DNA of 64,000 nt from Sphingobium sp. B2D3C (GTDB lineage: Bacteria; Pseudomonadota; Alphaproteobacteria; Sphingomonadales; Sphingomonadaceae): positions 558,001-622,000 of the forward strand of contig NZ_JAOQOK010000001.1 in the NCBI RefSeq assembly GCF_025961835.1, in the 5' to 3' direction. The notes below the pieces were generated by a model that saw nothing but the letters and a program-made list of their open reading frames with translations, did not search any database and was not told the DNA's origin. Below, in pieces: positions 50,428 to 60,673 of this stretch. The stretch's first letter is position 1. Each line of letters starts with the position of its first letter. Position numbers and translations under genes: made by a program.

Positions 50428-51129
50428 ATGCCAGACTCGAACGCACTTGTCATCCTCACCGGCGCCGGGATTTCGGCAGAAAGCGGCTTGGAGACCTTCC
50501 GCTCGGAGGATGGCCTTTGGGCGCAGCATCGGATCGAGGATGTCTGCACGCCCGAAGCGCTGGCGCGCGATCCTGCGCTGGTCCATCGCTTCTATGATAT
50601 GCGTCGCGCCGCGTTGGACCGCGTTGAGCCCAATCCCGCGCATGAGGCGCTCGCCCGGCTGGAAGCGCATTGGCCCGGCGAGCTCCTGCTGGTCACGCAA
50701 AATGTCGATGATCTCCACGAGAGGGGCGGCTCGCGCAACCTCCTCCATATGCATGGCGCGTTGAACAGCGCGCTGTGTGCCGCCTGCGATCATCGTCTGC
50801 CGTGGACCGGTCTTCTCCCGCCTGCAGCGGCGTGCCCTATCTGCGGCGCGCGCGACCTGCGGCCCGACATCGTGTTTTTCGGAGAGATGCCTTATCAGAT
50901 GGCGCGGATCGAAGCGGCGCTGGCCCGTGCCGATCTGTTCGTGTCGATCGGCACGTCGGGCGCTGTCTATCCGGCCGCCGGGTTCGTCCGCATGGCGCAG
51001 GCCTATGGCGCGCGGACGCTGGAGCTGAATCTCGAACCTTCAGAAGGCAGCGCCTGGTTCGATGAATCCCGCCTCGGCCCGGCGAGCCAGCTCGTGCCGG
51101 CATGGGTCGAGGAGATGCTGGCGTCCTGA
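50428..51129 (+). CDS. cobB: NAD-dependent protein deacylase (sirtuin, CobB type)
   Basis: 233 aa. It removes acetyl or succinyl groups from lysines using NAD. Motifs: GAGISAESGLETFRSEDGLW, TQNVDDLHERGG, catalytic His in LHMHGAL, and zinc cysteines CAAC and CPIC. The Tyr/Arg pair typical of desuccinylases is suggested by the YDMRRAALD segment (Sirt5-like class III), so desuccinylase activity is possible. The ATG at 50428 is preferred over the upstream ATG at 50392, which is close to the dapB start. Confidence 0.94.
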   Translation: MPDSNALVILTGAGISAESGLETFRSEDGLWAQHRIEDVCTPEALARDPALVHRFYDMRRAALDRVEPNPAHEALARLEAHWPGELLLVTQNVDDLHERGGSRNLLHMHGALNSALCAACDHRLPWTGLLPPAAACPICGARDLRPDIVFFGEMPYQMARIEAALARADLFVSIGTSGAVYPAAGFVRMAQAYGARTLELNLEPSEGSAWFDESRLGPASQLVPAWVEEMLAS

Positions 51130-51187
51130 ACGCCGCTGCCCCGCGCTACCCTTGCGCCGGGCGGATTCGACTGCCAGATCAGACCGC

Positions 51188-51865
51188 ATGACTGCCGATC
51201 CAAAAAATCCCCCGATGCGCGCCGCGATGATCCCGGTGACGCCGCTCCAGCAGAATTGCTCGCTCATCTGGTGCACCAAAACCATGCGTGGCGCGCTGGT
51301 CGATCCCGGCGGGGATCTGGCGCGGCTCAAAAAGGCGGTGGCGGATGCCGGCGTGACGCTGGAGAAGCTGCTCGTGACGCACGGTCATATCGATCATTGC
51401 GGGCAGGCCGGCGTGCTCGCCAAGGAATTGGGCCTGCCTATCGAAGGGCCCCATGAGGATGATCGCTTCTGGATCGCGCGACTGGATGATGATGGCAAGC
51501 GCTGGGGCGTACCCGGCGAGCCGTTCGAGCCGACACGCTGGCTGGTCGATGGGGATACGGTCACCGTCGGCGAGCTGGTGTTGGATGTCATCCATTGCCC
51601 CGGCCACACGCCGGGTCACGTCGTCTTTCATCACGGCCCGTCCAAGCTCGCTATTGTCGGCGATGTCCTGTTTCAAGGCTCTATCGGCCGTACTGATTTT
51701 CCGCTCGGCAATCATGAGGATCTGATCGCGTCGATCACGCGCAAGCTCTGGCCGCTGGGTGGTGAGACGATCTTCGTGCCGGGCCATGGCCAGCCCAGCA
51801 GCTTTGCGCATGAGCGGGCCAGTAACCCCTTTGTGGGCGACAGCGTCACGGGCGTGCGCGACTGA
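51188..51865 (+). CDS. MBL-fold hydrolase (glyoxalase II-like)
   Basis: 225 aa. Metallo-beta-lactamase fold with THGHIDHCG (metal-binding HxHxDH), CPGHTPGHV, a metal-bridging Asp in AIVGDVLFQGSIGRTD and a final His in FVPGHGQPSSF. The short, single-domain form resembles YcbL-like glyoxalase II enzymes that hydrolyse S-D-lactoylglutathione. Substrate is inferred. The ATG at 51188 is chosen because upstream in-frame sequence overlaps cobB and is not conserved-looking. Confidence 0.88.
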   Translation: MTADPKNPPMRAAMIPVTPLQQNCSLIWCTKTMRGALVDPGGDLARLKKAVADAGVTLEKLLVTHGHIDHCGQAGVLAKELGLPIEGPHEDDRFWIARLDDDGKRWGVPGEPFEPTRWLVDGDTVTVGELVLDVIHCPGHTPGHVVFHHGPSKLAIVGDVLFQGSIGRTDFPLGNHEDLIASITRKLWPLGGETIFVPGHGQPSSFAHERASNPFVGDSVTGVRD

Positions 51866-51939
51866 TGGCGCGATGCGGCCTTCCTATCACCCAATGTCCG
51901 GTCTGGTCCCGCAAGCGCCCAGTTTGTCCAATGAATCGG

Positions 51940-51967
51940 TTGCACCATCAGGAAAAAGCGCTATAGG
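51940..51967 (+). promoter_or_regulatory. Candidate promoter for rpmF-plsX-fabH
   Basis: -35-like TTGCAC (51940-51945) and -10-like TATAGG (51962-51967), 16 bases apart, about 130 bases upstream of rpmF. It is the best match in the 229-base gap; the rest of the gap has no gene. Confidence 0.4.
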
Positions 51968-52094
51968 CGCTCACTCTCGCGAACGCCCGGCTCTCGGTTG
52001 GCCGCGGTCCTCTGTGGCCGCCAAGACGCCTTTGCAGGCGGCCAGGCAAGCGAACCCGTTATTGATGTTTTGCGTTTTTTAGACAGGTGCCCTC

Positions 52095-52274
52095 ATGGCT
52101 GTCCCAAAGAGAAAAACTTCGCCGTCCAAGCGCGGCATGCGTCGCAGCCATGACTCGCTGCGCGTGGAATCCTATCAGGAATGCCCCAATTGTGGTGAGC
52201 TGAAGCGCCCCCACAATCTGTGCACCGCTTGCGGGCACTATAACGGCCGCGAAATCATCGCGATCGGCGCCTGA
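52095..52274 (+). CDS. rpmF: 50S ribosomal protein L32
   Basis: 59 aa. The sequence begins [20 protein letters not shown], which is characteristic of L32, and has a four-Cys zinc ribbon (CPNCGE and CTACGHYNG). It precedes plsX by 22 bases. The rpmF-plsX-fabH order is highly conserved in bacteria and links ribosome and lipid synthesis. Confidence 0.98.
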   Translation: MAVPKRKTSPSKRGMRRSHDSLRVESYQECPNCGELKRPHNLCTACGHYNGREIIAIGA

Positions 52275-52296
52275 GGCCCGACCGGGGAATCATGCT

Positions 52297-53343
52297 GTGA
52301 AGACGCCGCGGATCGCGATTGATGCGATGGGCGGTGACGAGGGCGTCCGCGTGATGATCGCGGGTGTTGCCTTGGCGCGTCGTCGGCATGAAGGGCTGCA
52401 ATTCCTGCTCTTTGGTGATGAGACGCGGATTCGTGCCGCGCTCGCCAACCACCCCAATCTCTCGCAAGCCGCTGAAATCGTTCACACCGACAAGGTGGTG
52501 AACGCGGGCGACAAGCCCAGTCAGGCGATCCGCCAGTCCCGCCAGAGCTCAATGGGCTTGGCGATTCAGGCTGTGAAGAACGGCGAGGCGCAGGCTGCCG
52601 TCTCCGCCGGCAATACCGGCGCGCTGATGGCGATTGCCAAGCTTGCCCTGCGCACGCTGCCGGGGATCGACCGGCCCGCCTTGGCTGCATTCCTGCCCAC
52701 GTTGGGCGACAATGATGTCGTCATGCTCGATCTCGGTGCGAACACCGAGTGCGACGCGCGCAATCTCGTTGAATTCGCGATCATGGGCGCCGCTTATGCC
52801 CGTGTCGTGCTCGATCTCGAGATGCCGCGCGTGCGCCTGCTCAACATCGGCACCGAGGATTTGAAGGGCACTGACGAAATTCGCGATGCCGCTGCGGTCC
52901 TTCGCAAGGGCATCGGCCTGCCGCTCCGCTTCGATGGCTTCATCGAGGGAGATAAGATCGGCTCGGGCGATGCGGATGTGATCGTCGCCGAGGGCTTTGC
53001 CGGCAATATCGCGCTCAAGACGGCCGAAGGCACCGCACGGTTCGTAACCGACGTGCTGCGCCGGGCTTTTACGAGCTCGTTGCGCTCCAAGGCCGGTTTC
53101 CTGCTCTCGAAGCCAGCGCTGCACCTGCTCAAGGTGCATCTTGATCCCAACAATCATAATGGCGCCGTCTTCCTCGGCCTCAACGGCATGGTGGTGAAGA
53201 GCCACGGCGGTGCCGACGAAAAGGGCATCGCCAACGCCGTCCACGTCGCCGCGCGGCTGGTGGAGGAAGATTTGAGTGCCCGCATCGCGCAGGACATCGC
53301 CCGCGTTGGGCCTATTGGAAAAGAGGAACTGGTCGCCAAATGA
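52297..53343 (+). CDS. plsX: Phosphate acyltransferase PlsX
   Basis: 348 aa from a GTG start. It converts acyl-ACP to acyl-phosphate, the first step of membrane phospholipid synthesis in the PlsX/PlsY route. Motifs: [12 protein letters not shown] at the N-terminus, [15 protein letters not shown], and [20 protein letters not shown] near the C-terminus. The stop overlaps the fabH start (ATGA). Confidence 0.98.
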   Translation: MKTPRIAIDAMGGDEGVRVMIAGVALARRRHEGLQFLLFGDETRIRAALANHPNLSQAAEIVHTDKVVNAGDKPSQAIRQSRQSSMGLAIQAVKNGEAQAAVSAGNTGALMAIAKLALRTLPGIDRPALAAFLPTLGDNDVVMLDLGANTECDARNLVEFAIMGAAYARVVLDLEMPRVRLLNIGTEDLKGTDEIRDAAAVLRKGIGLPLRFDGFIEGDKIGSGDADVIVAEGFAGNIALKTAEGTARFVTDVLRRAFTSSLRSKAGFLLSKPALHLLKVHLDPNNHNGAVFLGLNGMVVKSHGGADEKGIANAVHVAARLVEEDLSARIAQDIARVGPIGKEELVAK

Positions 53344-54311
53344 CCTTGCGGTCCGTGATCGAAGGGACCGGGTCCGCCCTGCCCCGGCGCCGTGTCGACA
53401 ATCATGAGTTGGCGCAGACAGTGGACACGAGCGACGAGTGGATCGTCGAGCGGACCGGCATTCATGCTCGCCATCTGGCCGGGGAGGGCGAAACGACCTC
53501 CACGCTCGCGGTCGAGGCGGCGCGCAAGGCTTTGCAGGCGGCAAATGTCCCGGCCACCGAAGTCGATCTCATCATTCTGGCGACGACGACGCCCGACCAG
53601 ACGTTTCCGGCGACTGCCACGCGCGTTCAGACCGGTTTGGGCATCAATGATTGCGTCGCGTTCGATGTGGCAGCGGTATGCTCGGGCTTTCTGTACGCGC
53701 TGACTGTCGCGGACAACATGATCCGTGGCGGCGCGGCAAAGACCGCGCTGGTGATCGGTTCGGAGACAATGAGCCGGCTGCTCGACTGGGAAGATCGCGG
53801 CACCTGCGTGCTGTTCGGCGATGGTGCAGGCGCGGTGCTGCTGCGCGGGCAGGATACCGATGAGGAGACCGGGCGGGGCATTCTCGCCAGTCGCCTCCAC
53901 GCCGATGGCCGGCATAACTGCCTGCTCCATACCGACGGCGGCGTTTCGACCACCGGAACGGTCGGCAAGCTGCGGATGAAGGGGCAGGACGTCTTCCGCC
54001 ACGCGGTCGTCAACCTTGCGCAGGTGCTCCGCGAAGTGCTCGAGGCGGCCGATATCGCAGTCGAGGATATCGACTGGGTGGTCCCGCATCAGGCCAATGC
54101 CCGCATTCTCGATGCCACGGCGCGCAAGCTGGGGCTAGAAGCGGAGCGGGTGATCGTCACCGTCGATCAGCATGCCAACACCTCGGCCGCTTCGGTCCCG
54201 TTGGCCCTCGATGCCGCCGTGCGGGACGGGCGCATCAAGCGGGGCGATCTCCTCGTGCTTGAAGCAATGGGCGGCGGCTTTACCTGGGGTGCCAGCGCTC
54301 TTCGGTTTTAG
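53340..54311 (+). CDS. fabH: 3-oxoacyl-ACP synthase III
   Basis: 323 aa. It starts fatty acid chains by condensing acetyl-CoA with malonyl-ACP. The catalytic Cys114 is in [11 protein letters not shown], the His in [10 protein letters not shown] and the Asn in [10 protein letters not shown]; the C-terminal [14 protein letters not shown] is standard. Coupled to plsX. Confidence 0.98.
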   Translation: MTLRSVIEGTGSALPRRRVDNHELAQTVDTSDEWIVERTGIHARHLAGEGETTSTLAVEAARKALQAANVPATEVDLIILATTTPDQTFPATATRVQTGLGINDCVAFDVAAVCSGFLYALTVADNMIRGGAAKTALVIGSETMSRLLDWEDRGTCVLFGDGAGAVLLRGQDTDEETGRGILASRLHADGRHNCLLHTDGGVSTTGTVGKLRMKGQDVFRHAVVNLAQVLREVLEAADIAVEDIDWVVPHQANARILDATARKLGLEAERVIVTVDQHANTSAASVPLALDAAVRDGRIKRGDLLVLEAMGGGFTWGASALRF

Positions 54312-54467
54312 CCCGTGTTCTGATAATCTTATTTTTCAATAATATCGCGAAATAACTGTGGCTTGTTTCGATTCTTGCCGATTGCATTGTAAGAGTTTCT
54401 GCCGCAGAGACGGCGATGTGGCCTGTTGGGGGACAGGGCGCGCTTGGTTTCGTTATTTGGGGGCGAA
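54312..54467. promoter_or_regulatory. ihfA upstream region
   Basis: 156 bases, locally AT-rich near 54325-54360. A weak TTGTTT/TTGTAA pair with 18-base spacing lies near 54366-54395. It probably contains the ihfA promoter. No terminator for fabH was recognised. Confidence 0.3.
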
Positions 54468-54764
54468 ATGAGTTCAGAAGACACGTTGACCCGCGCTGAG
54501 ATCGCTGATCGGCTCAACCGCCAGATCGGCCTCTCGCGGTCTGAATCCGCGCAGATTGTCGAGCAGGTGCTCGACCTTGTGAGTGAGGCACTTGAGCAAG
54601 GCGAGAATGTCAAAATTTCCGGTTTTGGGACGTTCGTGCTGCGCGACAAGAACGAGCGCGTCGGGCGCAATCCGAAAACCGGCGTCGAGGTGCCGATCAC
54701 GCCGCGGCGGGTTCTCACCTTCCGGCCGAGCCAGACGCTGCGCGAACGCGTCGCCGGCGCCTGA
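54468..54764 (+). CDS. ihfA: Integration host factor alpha subunit
   Basis: 98 aa. A DNA-bending nucleoid protein of the HU/IHF family. [41 protein letters not shown] and the intercalating Pro region ([17 protein letters not shown]) are clear. The ATG at 54468 has gggggcg just upstream and gives the usual length; the frame extending to 54426 is too long. Placement before a merR gene is conserved in alphaproteobacteria. Confidence 0.95.
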   Translation: MSSEDTLTRAEIADRLNRQIGLSRSESAQIVEQVLDLVSEALEQGENVKISGFGTFVLRDKNERVGRNPKTGVEVPITPRRVLTFRPSQTLRERVAGA

Positions 54765-54849
54765 ATATCTCACGGCTGACTGTCGCGTGATGGGCTCGTG
54801 CGGTCGGTCGCGGATTGACCCGCGCGCGTATCTCGTTGCAGAATAAGGC

Positions 54850-55344
54850 ATGGCCAAAGATGACGGCGCGTTTCTGACGATTGGAGAGCTTGCTCGTGAA
54901 CTGGGCGTGGCGCAGCATATCTTGCGCTACTGGGAGACCCGGTTCCCGCAGCTTCGTCCGCTCCAGCGTTCTGGTAATCGCCGCTATTATCGGCCGGCTG
55001 ACGTGGAACTTGCGCGTCGGATTCATCGACTGTTGAATGAGGAAGGCTTTACTGTGCCGGGTGCGCAGCGGGCCTTGGCCGGCGCGCGCAAGGCGGCGTC
55101 GGCGCCTTCCTCCCCTGAGGCAGACGCAGCGCAACCCGCTGAGCGGCTCGTGCAAGGGCCTGCGCCCGCAGCGAGCGACGGGCGTTCCAGTCCGGCACGG
55201 ACGGCAATGGACGACCTGTTTTCAGGGACGGCCGTCGATCAGCCGGTCCGCCCGCGCGCGCCGGCCTCGCCGGACATCTCCACGGTGATTGCAAGGCTGA
55301 GGGTGATCCGCAACAATCTCGAAGAGGCGCTCAACCCCGGTTGA
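54850..55344 (+). CDS. MerR-family regulator
   Basis: 164 aa. The N-terminal winged helix-turn-helix (FLTIGELARELGVAQHILRYWETRFPQL) followed by NRRYYRPADVELARRIHRLL is typical of the MerR gene next to ihfA. The C-terminal ~85 residues are low-complexity (Ala, Pro, Ser), with a final helix, and have no metal-binding cysteines, so this is not a metal sensor of the MerR/CueR kind. Target unknown. Confidence 0.9.
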   Translation: MAKDDGAFLTIGELARELGVAQHILRYWETRFPQLRPLQRSGNRRYYRPADVELARRIHRLLNEEGFTVPGAQRALAGARKAASAPSSPEADAAQPAERLVQGPAPAASDGRSSPARTAMDDLFSGTAVDQPVRPRAPASPDISTVIARLRVIRNNLEEALNPG

Positions 55345-55366
55345 GCGGCCTGTCTGCGCTTCCGAC

Positions 55367-55918
55367 TCAGCGCTGATCCGGCCCCAGACTCGGATCCAGA
55401 TCGCGTGGCCGTACAAAGGCTTCAAGCGTCGCCGCATCAGCGAATCCGCTGGCGAGGTCCGCCCAGCCCGCCACATCGAAGGTCAGCACGGCCATGGCGG
55501 CGGTCGGGAATTTCGTTTCGACGGATGCGCGCAGTCCGGCCAGCCGCTCTTGGCCGCTGGCCATCAGGATGAAATCCTCAAGGCCGGGACTGTGGGCGGC
55601 CAACAGAACCGAGGCCCGGTCCGGCGCGATTTCGCTCAGCACCTCTGCTATGGTTCCGGCAGAAGCCAGATAGAGCCGCATGTCCCGCATGGGTTCGGGG
55701 CAGGGGCCATAAGCGTCGCGAAAACGCGCCAATGTCTGCGTCACGCGGACGGCGGGCGATGCGATGATCGTCTCGAAGGTCACGCCGTGACCGGCGGCCC
55801 ATTGGCCCATGACGGCCGCCGCGCGGTCGCCGCGGCCGTTCAGCCCGCGGTCGAAGTCGCGCAGCGCGGCATCGCTCCAGTCAGACTTGGCATGGCGCAG
55901 AACGATAACCGTCTTCAT
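55367..55918 (-). CDS. Histidine phosphatase (SixA-type)
   Basis: 183 aa. The phosphohistidine motif LRHAKSDWSD at residues 7-16 begins the phosphoglycerate-mutase-like fold, with the second His in LLAAHSPGLEDFI. SixA removes phosphate from histidine in phosphotransfer domains in E. coli; substrate here unknown. The start ATG overlaps the helicase stop by four bases. Confidence 0.88.
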   Translation of the reverse strand: MKTVIVLRHAKSDWSDAALRDFDRGLNGRGDRAAAVMGQWAAGHGVTFETIIASPAVRVTQTLARFRDAYGPCPEPMRDMRLYLASAGTIAEVLSEIAPDRASVLLAAHSPGLEDFILMASGQERLAGLRASVETKFPTAAMAVLTFDVAGWADLASGFADAATLEAFVRPRDLDPSLGPDQR

Positions 55919-58686
55919 TCCTTGGTGGACACCCTAGTCTTATAAGATCCGTCCAGCGGTCTCTGCCCGATATCGGCCGAGGAACCAAGGCGTGAGCGCA
56001 CGCGCGCGATGGCTTCATCGAGCGGAATGCGCAGGATGGGGACATCGGCTGGGAAAGCACTCAACAATCGGCTGGGCATGGCCGAGGAGAGCATCACGAA
56101 CTGGCCGCTGTCGTCACCCCGGCGGATCAGTCGCCCGAAGGCCTGGGCGAGGCGGGCGCGGACCAGCCGATCATCATAGGCGGTCGGCTCACCACTGGCC
56201 TGCCGCCGCGTTGCGTGGAGGACCGAGGGTTTGGCCCAGGGCACGCCTTCCATCACCACCAACCGCAGCGAATCGCCCGGCACGTCGATGCCGTCACGCA
56301 GCGCGTCCGTGCCGAGCAGGGAAGCGCGCGGATCGTCCCGGAACATGTCGATCAGGGTTGCGGGGTCGAACGGGTCGACATGCTGCGCATAGAGCGGCAG
56401 GCCGGCACGGGCGAGCCGATCGGCAATGCGCTTCTGCACGGAGCGCAGCCGGCGAATGGCGGTGAACAGCCCCAGCGTCCCCCCGCCGGCCGCCTCGATC
56501 AGCCGGGCATAAGCACCGGCCAGCGCGGGCAGATCGCCGCGTTTGATGTCGGTGACGATCAGCACTTCGCTCTGCCGCGCATAGTCGAAGGGGCTGGCCG
56601 CCTCGAACCATTGCGGTGCGCGGCCCAGATGCACCGCGCCAGATCGCTCGACGGCCGTCTGGGTATCCCCGCCGGCCCGTAGCGTCGCCGACGTGACGAG
56701 CACGCCATGGGCCGGCCGCATCACCGTCTCGGCCAGGGGCTTGGTCGGGTCCAGCCAGTGGCGGTGCAGGCCGATGTCATATTCCTTGCCCTCGACGCGA
56801 TCCACTGCCAGCCAGTCGACAAAGGCGGGCTCGGGCGGCCCACCGACGCGCAGCAGGAGCGCAATCCAGGCGCGCAGCAGATCGCACCGCCAGCCAAGGG
56901 CGGAGATCGCGCCATCGATACGCGCGCGCGCCGGGCCATCCAGCCAGTCCGGCGCCAGCTCAATGACGGCGACGAGGCGCTTGCCCAGCCGCTGGAGCGG
57001 GCCCAGCAGTGCCTCCAGCGCGCGCGCGGCATCGGTCGCAGCATCGATCAGTGCGCCGTCCGCTTCGCTTAGGTCCACTTCCAGCCCATAACCCGGGTCG
57101 GTGTCGCGTCCGTCCCGTTCGGCGCGGGCGTAGACGGTGTCGCGCACGGCGGCGAGCACCGCCTCGATCGCGCCCTCGGCGCCATGCTCGACGACGCGGC
57201 GCAGCCAGTCCTCGCCCGGCAGGGCGCGAGCGGCTTCGCGTGCGGCGTCGATGGCCTCGGCGCCTTCCTCGTCATAGCTCGCGACATCGGAGAGACGGGC
57301 GGCGAGGCCGCGCCGGCGCCCCTTGCGCTCGCTTTCCGGCCCCATGATCCAGCGCCGCAGTTCGATCGCCTCGCGCCCGGTGAGTGCCGCGCCGAAGGTC
57401 GAGTCCGCCGCATCGAACAGATGGTGCCCCTCGTCGAAAACGATCCGGGTTGGCGTGCCTTGGGCTTCCCGCCCGCGCGCAGCGTTGATCATCACCAGCG
57501 CGTGATTGGCGATCACAATGTCCGCATTCTGGCTGGCGCGGGTCGCCCGCTCGATGAAGCAGGTGCGGAAATGCGGGCAGCCTGCATAGATGCACTCGCC
57601 GCGCCGGTCAGTGAGCGCGGTCGCGCCCGCACGGCGAAACAGGGCCATCAGCCAGCCCGGCAGATCGCCCCCGACCATATCCCCGTCGCGCGTATAGCCC
57701 GCCCAGCGCGCCACGAACTGCGCCAGCACCGCCGCGCGCCCGGCGAAGCCGCCCTGCAGGGCATCTTCCAGGTTAAGCAGGCAGAGATAATTCTCCCGGC
57801 CCTTGCGAATGACGACATGGCGGCGGAAGGCGGCATCGTCGGGATAATGGCGCCGGGTCTCGCGGTCGAGCTGGCGTTGCAGGGCCTTGGTGTAGGTCGC
57901 GATCCACACCGTGCCGCCGGATTGCTCTGCCCAGAGCGTTGCGGGGGCGAGATAGCCGAGTGTCTTGCCAATGCCGGTGCCGGCCTGGGCCAGCACGACA
58001 TTGGGCGTGTCCTCACGCGGCCGGGGCGCGAAGCTGCCAGAGGCGGCGGCGGCGAAATCGCGCTGGCCCTGCCGCGTTTCGGCGCCGCTGCCGGTGAGGC
58101 TGCGCAGGCGCGCCAACACATCCGCCTCGCCGAGGGTCACCGGGCGCGGGGCAGGGCGGGGCGCCTGCTCCTCCCATTGCGGCAGGCGCGTGAACAACCA
58201 TCGCTCGGCCTCAGCCGGTTGACGAATGCGCGGGCGCAGCAGCGGCGCCCAGCTCCACCGCAGCCGCTCGAGCTGATTGAGGCTGGTCCAGGCGCCTTCA
58301 CGTTCCGACCAGTCGGCCCGCTCGGTCCAGCCGAGCATGGAGCTGGCAATCTGCGGGATGAGCCGGGCCGCCTCGGCATCGCTGGCCGGCGGCGCCAGAC
58401 CCATGGCCCGGGCCAGTCCTGCGACGGTGGGAATCACGAATTGGGCGGGGAAGAGGAAGGCAAATAGCTCCAGCAGGTCGAGGCCAGAGAGATCCGCATA
58501 GCCCAATCGCGATCCCAGCAACGGTGCATTGACCAGCAGGAGCGGCGTATCCGCGGCGCGCGCGAGGGCTTGTCCGCGACCAAGCCCGATGGTCTGTTCG
58601 CCGCTGCCATCGGTTAGCCAGATGCCTGCATGGCTGGCATGGAGCGCCGGTGGCAGGCCCGGCAGGATCGGATCGGATGGGGACAC
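55915..58686 (-). CDS. DinG-like ATP-dependent DNA helicase
   Basis: 923 aa. The C-terminal two thirds form an SF2 XPD/DinG-type helicase: Walker A QAGTGIGKT (K241), DEGHHL box (motif II), a cluster of four cysteines (one in ENYLCLLN, three in ECIYAGCPHFRTC) expected to bind a [4Fe-4S] cluster, and motif VI LAQAFGRLIRRGDD. The N-terminal ~200 residues are not a helicase domain and look like a family-specific extension, possibly a degraded nuclease domain (inference). Such helicases unwind R-loops and forked DNA during replication stress. Overlaps the SixA-like gene. Confidence 0.9.
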   Translation of the reverse strand: MSPSDPILPGLPPALHASHAGIWLTDGSGEQTIGLGRGQALARAADTPLLLVNAPLLGSRLGYADLSGLDLLELFAFLFPAQFVIPTVAGLARAMGLAPPASDAEAARLIPQIASSMLGWTERADWSEREGAWTSLNQLERLRWSWAPLLRPRIRQPAEAERWLFTRLPQWEEQAPRPAPRPVTLGEADVLARLRSLTGSGAETRQGQRDFAAAASGSFAPRPREDTPNVVLAQAGTGIGKTLGYLAPATLWAEQSGGTVWIATYTKALQRQLDRETRRHYPDDAAFRRHVVIRKGRENYLCLLNLEDALQGGFAGRAAVLAQFVARWAGYTRDGDMVGGDLPGWLMALFRRAGATALTDRRGECIYAGCPHFRTCFIERATRASQNADIVIANHALVMINAARGREAQGTPTRIVFDEGHHLFDAADSTFGAALTGREAIELRRWIMGPESERKGRRRGLAARLSDVASYDEEGAEAIDAAREAARALPGEDWLRRVVEHGAEGAIEAVLAAVRDTVYARAERDGRDTDPGYGLEVDLSEADGALIDAATDAARALEALLGPLQRLGKRLVAVIELAPDWLDGPARARIDGAISALGWRCDLLRAWIALLLRVGGPPEPAFVDWLAVDRVEGKEYDIGLHRHWLDPTKPLAETVMRPAHGVLVTSATLRAGGDTQTAVERSGAVHLGRAPQWFEAASPFDYARQSEVLIVTDIKRGDLPALAGAYARLIEAAGGGTLGLFTAIRRLRSVQKRIADRLARAGLPLYAQHVDPFDPATLIDMFRDDPRASLLGTDALRDGIDVPGDSLRLVVMEGVPWAKPSVLHATRRQASGEPTAYDDRLVRARLAQAFGRLIRRGDDSGQFVMLSSAMPSRLLSAFPADVPILRIPLDEAIARVRSRLGSSADIGQRPLDGSYKTRVSTKE

Positions 58687-58769
58687 CCAGCAGCCATAGC
58701 GTGCTCAGTCCATAAGGGGAACGCGCCGTTCGGTTATTTTACCGCATATCCGGCGGCCGGGGGCCGAAC

Positions 58770-60143
58770 TCAGCGCCCCAGTCGATCCCGCAGGTGTCGC
58801 AGCGCACGTTCGATCGCCCCATGGTCGAGCGCGCCGCCGACGGACAGGCGGATATGCGTGGACGTGCCATCTTCAGTGGCGAACGCACTGCCGGCCACGG
58901 CAGAAAGGCCCATGCCACCCAGCACATCGATCAGCGCGTCGATATCCGGCGCCCGTCCGCTGGTATCGCGCAGGTCCAGCCAGAGATGGTAGCCCTCGGG
59001 CTGCATCCGGTAGGGCAGGCCGGCCAGATGGCGCGTCACGAGCCGGTGCCGCACTATCGCTTCGGCCCGCACGCCATCGATCAGCGCACCGAACAGCCCC
59101 TCGCGCAGCCAGTGGCTGACCAGAGCGACGTTCAGCGGCGGCGCCATCACGGCACTGTCGCCCAGCGCCGCGCCAAATTGCAGATTCTGCTCTGCGGAGG
59201 GCGCGCGAACATGCGCGACGCGCAAGACCGGCGAGATGAGCTTGGACGTGCCGGCAATATACCAGCTTTGCGCGGGGATCAGCGCTGCGCAGGGCGGATG
59301 GGCGGCGCGGCAGAGCTGCCCATAGGCATCGTCCTCGATCAGCGTTGCGCCATGCGCGGCAATGACGGCGGCAATGTCCTCCCGGCGCCGCAATCCCATG
59401 GTGATGCAGGTGGGATTGTCATTGGTCGGCGTGAGATAGACGGCGCGCGCGCCCCCGCGCAGGGCTGCGTCCAGCGCATCCGGTGTCAATCCCTCATCAT
59501 CGACATTGACGGGCGTCAGCACCAGACCCCGTCGCCGCGCCAGCGCGATCATGCCGGGATAGATGAACGGCGCGCAGCACAGGCGGTCGCCCGGCTCCAA
59601 AATGCTATGGACCAGCCCGTGCAGGGCATGTTGGGCGCCCGCCGTGATAGCGATCTGGTCCGCCTCGGTCGGCAAGCCGAGCGCCGCCAGCCGCTCGGCC
59701 CCTTGCGCGCGGTCCGCGATGTTGCCGAGGCTTGGCTGATATTGGAGGATCGGGGAATGGCGGCCGGCGCGCAGCAGGCTGGCCATGCCATTGTGGATCG
59801 CCTGCGGAAGCAGGTTGAAGCCCGGCTGCGGAGGTACATTCATGCCTCGGTCGCTCGCGGTTTCGCCAAAGCGGGGCAGGGCGATGTCGTTGCGCACGAA
59901 GCTGCCGAGCTTCCCGGCGCCTTCGATCAGCCCGGCCTCGCGCACCAGCGTGTAGGCGCGCGTCACCGTCGTCAGGTCCACGCCGAGCTGCGCGGCCAGA
60001 TCGCGCTGCGCGGGGAGGCGTTCTCCGGGTCGCAACTCGCCGGAGTGGATCGCGCCGCGCAGGGCATCGGCAATGGCGGCATATTTTGGCCCATGGGCGG
60101 GGCGGAATTTCTCGGCGCGGATCAGGGTAACCCAGTTCTGCAT
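58770..60143 (-). CDS. MocR-type regulator (GntR helix-turn-helix fused to aminotransferase-like domain)
   Basis: 457 aa from ATG 60143. N-terminal winged HTH (ALRGAIHSGELRPGERLPAQRDLAAQLGVDLTTVTRAY) joined to a fold-type I PLP domain (ITAGAQHALHGL, DDAYGQLC and the PLP Lys K301 in GTSKLISPVLRVAHV). MocR proteins sense PLP-bound ligands and usually control a neighbouring gene. The divergent DUF983 gene at 60224 is a candidate, with 80 bases between. The frame upstream of 60143 is a shadow. Confidence 0.92.
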   Translation of the reverse strand: MQNWVTLIRAEKFRPAHGPKYAAIADALRGAIHSGELRPGERLPAQRDLAAQLGVDLTTVTRAYTLVREAGLIEGAGKLGSFVRNDIALPRFGETASDRGMNVPPQPGFNLLPQAIHNGMASLLRAGRHSPILQYQPSLGNIADRAQGAERLAALGLPTEADQIAITAGAQHALHGLVHSILEPGDRLCCAPFIYPGMIALARRRGLVLTPVNVDDEGLTPDALDAALRGGARAVYLTPTNDNPTCITMGLRRREDIAAVIAAHGATLIEDDAYGQLCRAAHPPCAALIPAQSWYIAGTSKLISPVLRVAHVRAPSAEQNLQFGAALGDSAVMAPPLNVALVSHWLREGLFGALIDGVRAEAIVRHRLVTRHLAGLPYRMQPEGYHLWLDLRDTSGRAPDIDALIDVLGGMGLSAVAGSAFATEDGTSTHIRLSVGGALDHGAIERALRHLRDRLGR

Positions 60144-60223
60144 GGCAAGCGCCCGTTTTATGTATGGTGGGATGATGCCTACATATTGCCTATCTGATTG
60201 CCGAAGGAAATGGAGCAATCGCC

Positions 60224-60673
60224 ATGTCGAACCTGACCACGCATGAGCATGAAAACGGCCCTCGGCATGACCCCGTGCGCACCGGATTGCGCGGCCGCTG
60301 CCCACGCTGCGCGCAGGGCCGGCTATTTAAGGGATTCCTGACCATCCGCGACTCCTGTGAGGTCTGCGGTCTCTCATATGATTATGCCGAGCCGGCCGAT
60401 GGCCCCGCTTTCTTCGTGATCTGCTTCGCCTGCGTGCCGGCGGTCGTTTTCGCGCTCGTGCTGCAGGTAAAGGCCGATCCGCCGCTGTGGCTGCATCTGG
60501 TCACGACCCTGCCGCTGGTGCTGGCCACCTGCATCCTGCCATTGCGGCCGCTCAAGGGCTGGCTGATCTGCAGCCAATATTTCTTCAAGGCGCGGGAAGG
60601 GCGGGTGTCGCAACCCTGGCGCCCTTATGGCGCGGATGGCCCGCTGGTCGCGCCTTCGGGCGACCGGCCGTGA
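60224..60673 (+). CDS. DUF983 membrane protein
   Basis: 149 aa. A zinc-ribbon-like CPRCAQGRLFKGF and CEVCG pair precede two to three membrane helices (FFVICFACVPAVVFALVL, TLPLVLATCILPL). This is the DUF983 pattern, widespread in alphaproteobacteria, often near cytochrome-oxidase or protein-quality genes; the function is not known. aggaaatgg lies upstream of the ATG. The next small gene starts inside its stop codon. Confidence 0.9.
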   Translation: MSNLTTHEHENGPRHDPVRTGLRGRCPRCAQGRLFKGFLTIRDSCEVCGLSYDYAEPADGPAFFVICFACVPAVVFALVLQVKADPPLWLHLVTTLPLVLATCILPLRPLKGWLICSQYFFKAREGRVSQPWRPYGADGPLVAPSGDRP